From a bacterium (lineage in GTDB: Bacteria > Patescibacteriota > Minisyncoccia > Phycocordibacterales > UBA1550), in NCBI GenBank assembly GCA_021823825.1, contig JAKANJ010000046.1:1-5053 (forward strand): a stretch of 5,053 nt of DNA. The letters are read 5' to 3'. A program made the translations under genes and the position numbers. The notes below the pieces were generated by a model. That model saw only the letters and a list, made by a program, of their open reading frames with translations, did no database searches and was not told where the DNA came from. Shown in pieces: positions 4,466-5,053 of this stretch. Within the stretch, counting starts at the first letter, position 1. Each line of letters starts with the position of its first letter.

Positions 4466-5053
4466 ATGAAGCCGGTCTCATTTAAGGTTGAAAAGAAAAT
4501 GCCAAACGCGCTTGGACGTGCAGGTATATTGACTACTCCTCACGGTGTCATTCATACCCCTGCTTTTGTTACCGTCGGCACCAAAGCAACAGTAAAAGCT
4601 TTGACACCTGAGCAAGTAAAAGAACTTGGGGCACAAGTCGTCCTCGCTAACACCTACCATCTGTATCTTGAACCAGGTGAAGAAATAATGCGTGAAGGTG
4701 GTGGGCTTGGAAAAACTATGAATTGGGCCGGGCCGACAATGACCGACTCGGGAGGATTCCAAGTTTTTTCATTGGGTGCAGCATACGGAGAAGGAGTTAC
4801 AAAGGTTGCGACCAAAAAAGAATTAGAGGAAGTAGTAGTTGATGAACGTGGTCCGTCTGATGAACGTGTCCACGAAAAACTCGTAAAAATAGATGAAGAG
4901 GGCGTTACTTTTAAGTCATACAAGGATGGTAGTACCCATCGTTTTACTCCCGAACGCTCAATGGAGATTCAGCACAATATTGGGGCGGATATTATGTTTG
5001 CATTTGATGAATGTACGGCGCCCAATGCACCTCGTGAATACCAAAAACAAGCG
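4466..5053 (+). CDS. tgt: tRNA-guanine(34) transglycosylase, N-terminal 196 residues (3' end outside window)
   Basis: Bacterial Tgt swaps guanine 34 for the queuosine precursor preQ1 in tRNAs with GUN anticodons. Conserved blocks seen are GRAGILTTPHGVIHTPAFVTVGT (17-39), LANTYHLYLEPG (60-71), MNWAGPTMTDSGGFQVFSL (85-103; D94 is the conserved substrate-pocket aspartate), GVTFKSYKDGSTHRFTPERS (146-165), and GADIMFAFDEC (173-183). The catalytic nucleophile and zinc site lie beyond the window. An oddity is residues 104-145: about 42 charged residues separate FSL from GVTF where E. coli has about 9. ATG 4466 begins the typical first strand (SFKVEKK) and fits the upstream -10. ATG 4499 would delete that strand. 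The gene diverges from rluF, another RNA-modification enzyme. Confidence 0.96.
   Translation, partial: MKPVSFKVEKKMPNALGRAGILTTPHGVIHTPAFVTVGTKATVKALTPEQVKELGAQVVLANTYHLYLEPGEEIMREGGGLGKTMNWAGPTMTDSGGFQVFSLGAAYGEGVTKVATKKELEEVVVDERGPSDERVHEKLVKIDEEGVTFKSYKDGSTHRFTPERSMEIQHNIGADIMFAFDECTAPNAPREYQKQA

Noticed and set aside
4478..4923. Two minus-strand open frames opposite tgt
   Set aside because: They are antisense to a clear Tgt reading frame that runs to the window edge.

Overview
This window (about 41% G+C by eye) looks like chromosomal DNA of a small-genome bacterium, most likely a member of the Candidate Phyla Radiation (Patescibacteria, Parcubacteria-like). The lineage call is inference. 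It rests on the mix of small lineage-type hypothetical proteins, a DUF2779-type nuclease, short versions of TspO and diacylglycerol kinase, a Tgt with a large insertion, and tight gene packing without Shine-Dalgarno sites. The genes read cleanly in the standard bacterial code. Every visible stop is TAA or TAG.

Layout: (1) the last 27 codons of an unidentified + strand gene (2-85); (2) a membrane-anchored extracytoplasmic protein with an SRCPxxxxCxWAG motif (108-551); (3) a cold-shock-domain protein (673-870) with the only long leader in the window, closed by a strong two-way terminator (876-920); (4) a co-oriented run of an 80-residue hypothetical protein (972-1214), a 498-residue DUF2779 protein combining a RecB/Cas4-like iron-sulfur nuclease domain with a DnaQ-like exonuclease domain (1253-2749), a shortened TspO (2761-3168) and a DgkA/undecaprenol-kinase-type protein (3212-3565); (5) a convergent RluF-type 23S rRNA pseudouridine synthase on the minus strand (3568-4326), 2 bases from the kinase; (6) a divergent intergenic region with a 20-bp palindrome; (7) the first 196 codons of tRNA-guanine transglycosylase (4466 to the window edge).

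The most striking feature is the transcription and translation start architecture. Seven of the eight visible gene starts have a good -10 box (six of them with an extended TGn element) ending only 6-11 bases upstream of the start codon. Predicted mRNAs would therefore begin 0-5 nt before the start codon. None of the starts has a convincing Shine-Dalgarno site. The cold-shock gene is the exception, with a predicted leader of about 68 nt. This pattern also settles several start codons, for example ATG 3212 rather than GTG 3191 for the kinase.

The genes do not form one obvious pathway. Themes are RNA modification (RluF, Tgt), RNA chaperoning (Csp), membrane and lipid-carrier functions (TspO, DgkA), and nucleic-acid processing of unknown purpose (DUF2779). 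I see no CRISPR array, transposon, tRNA or rRNA gene. No stretch longer than 300 bases lacks a gene.
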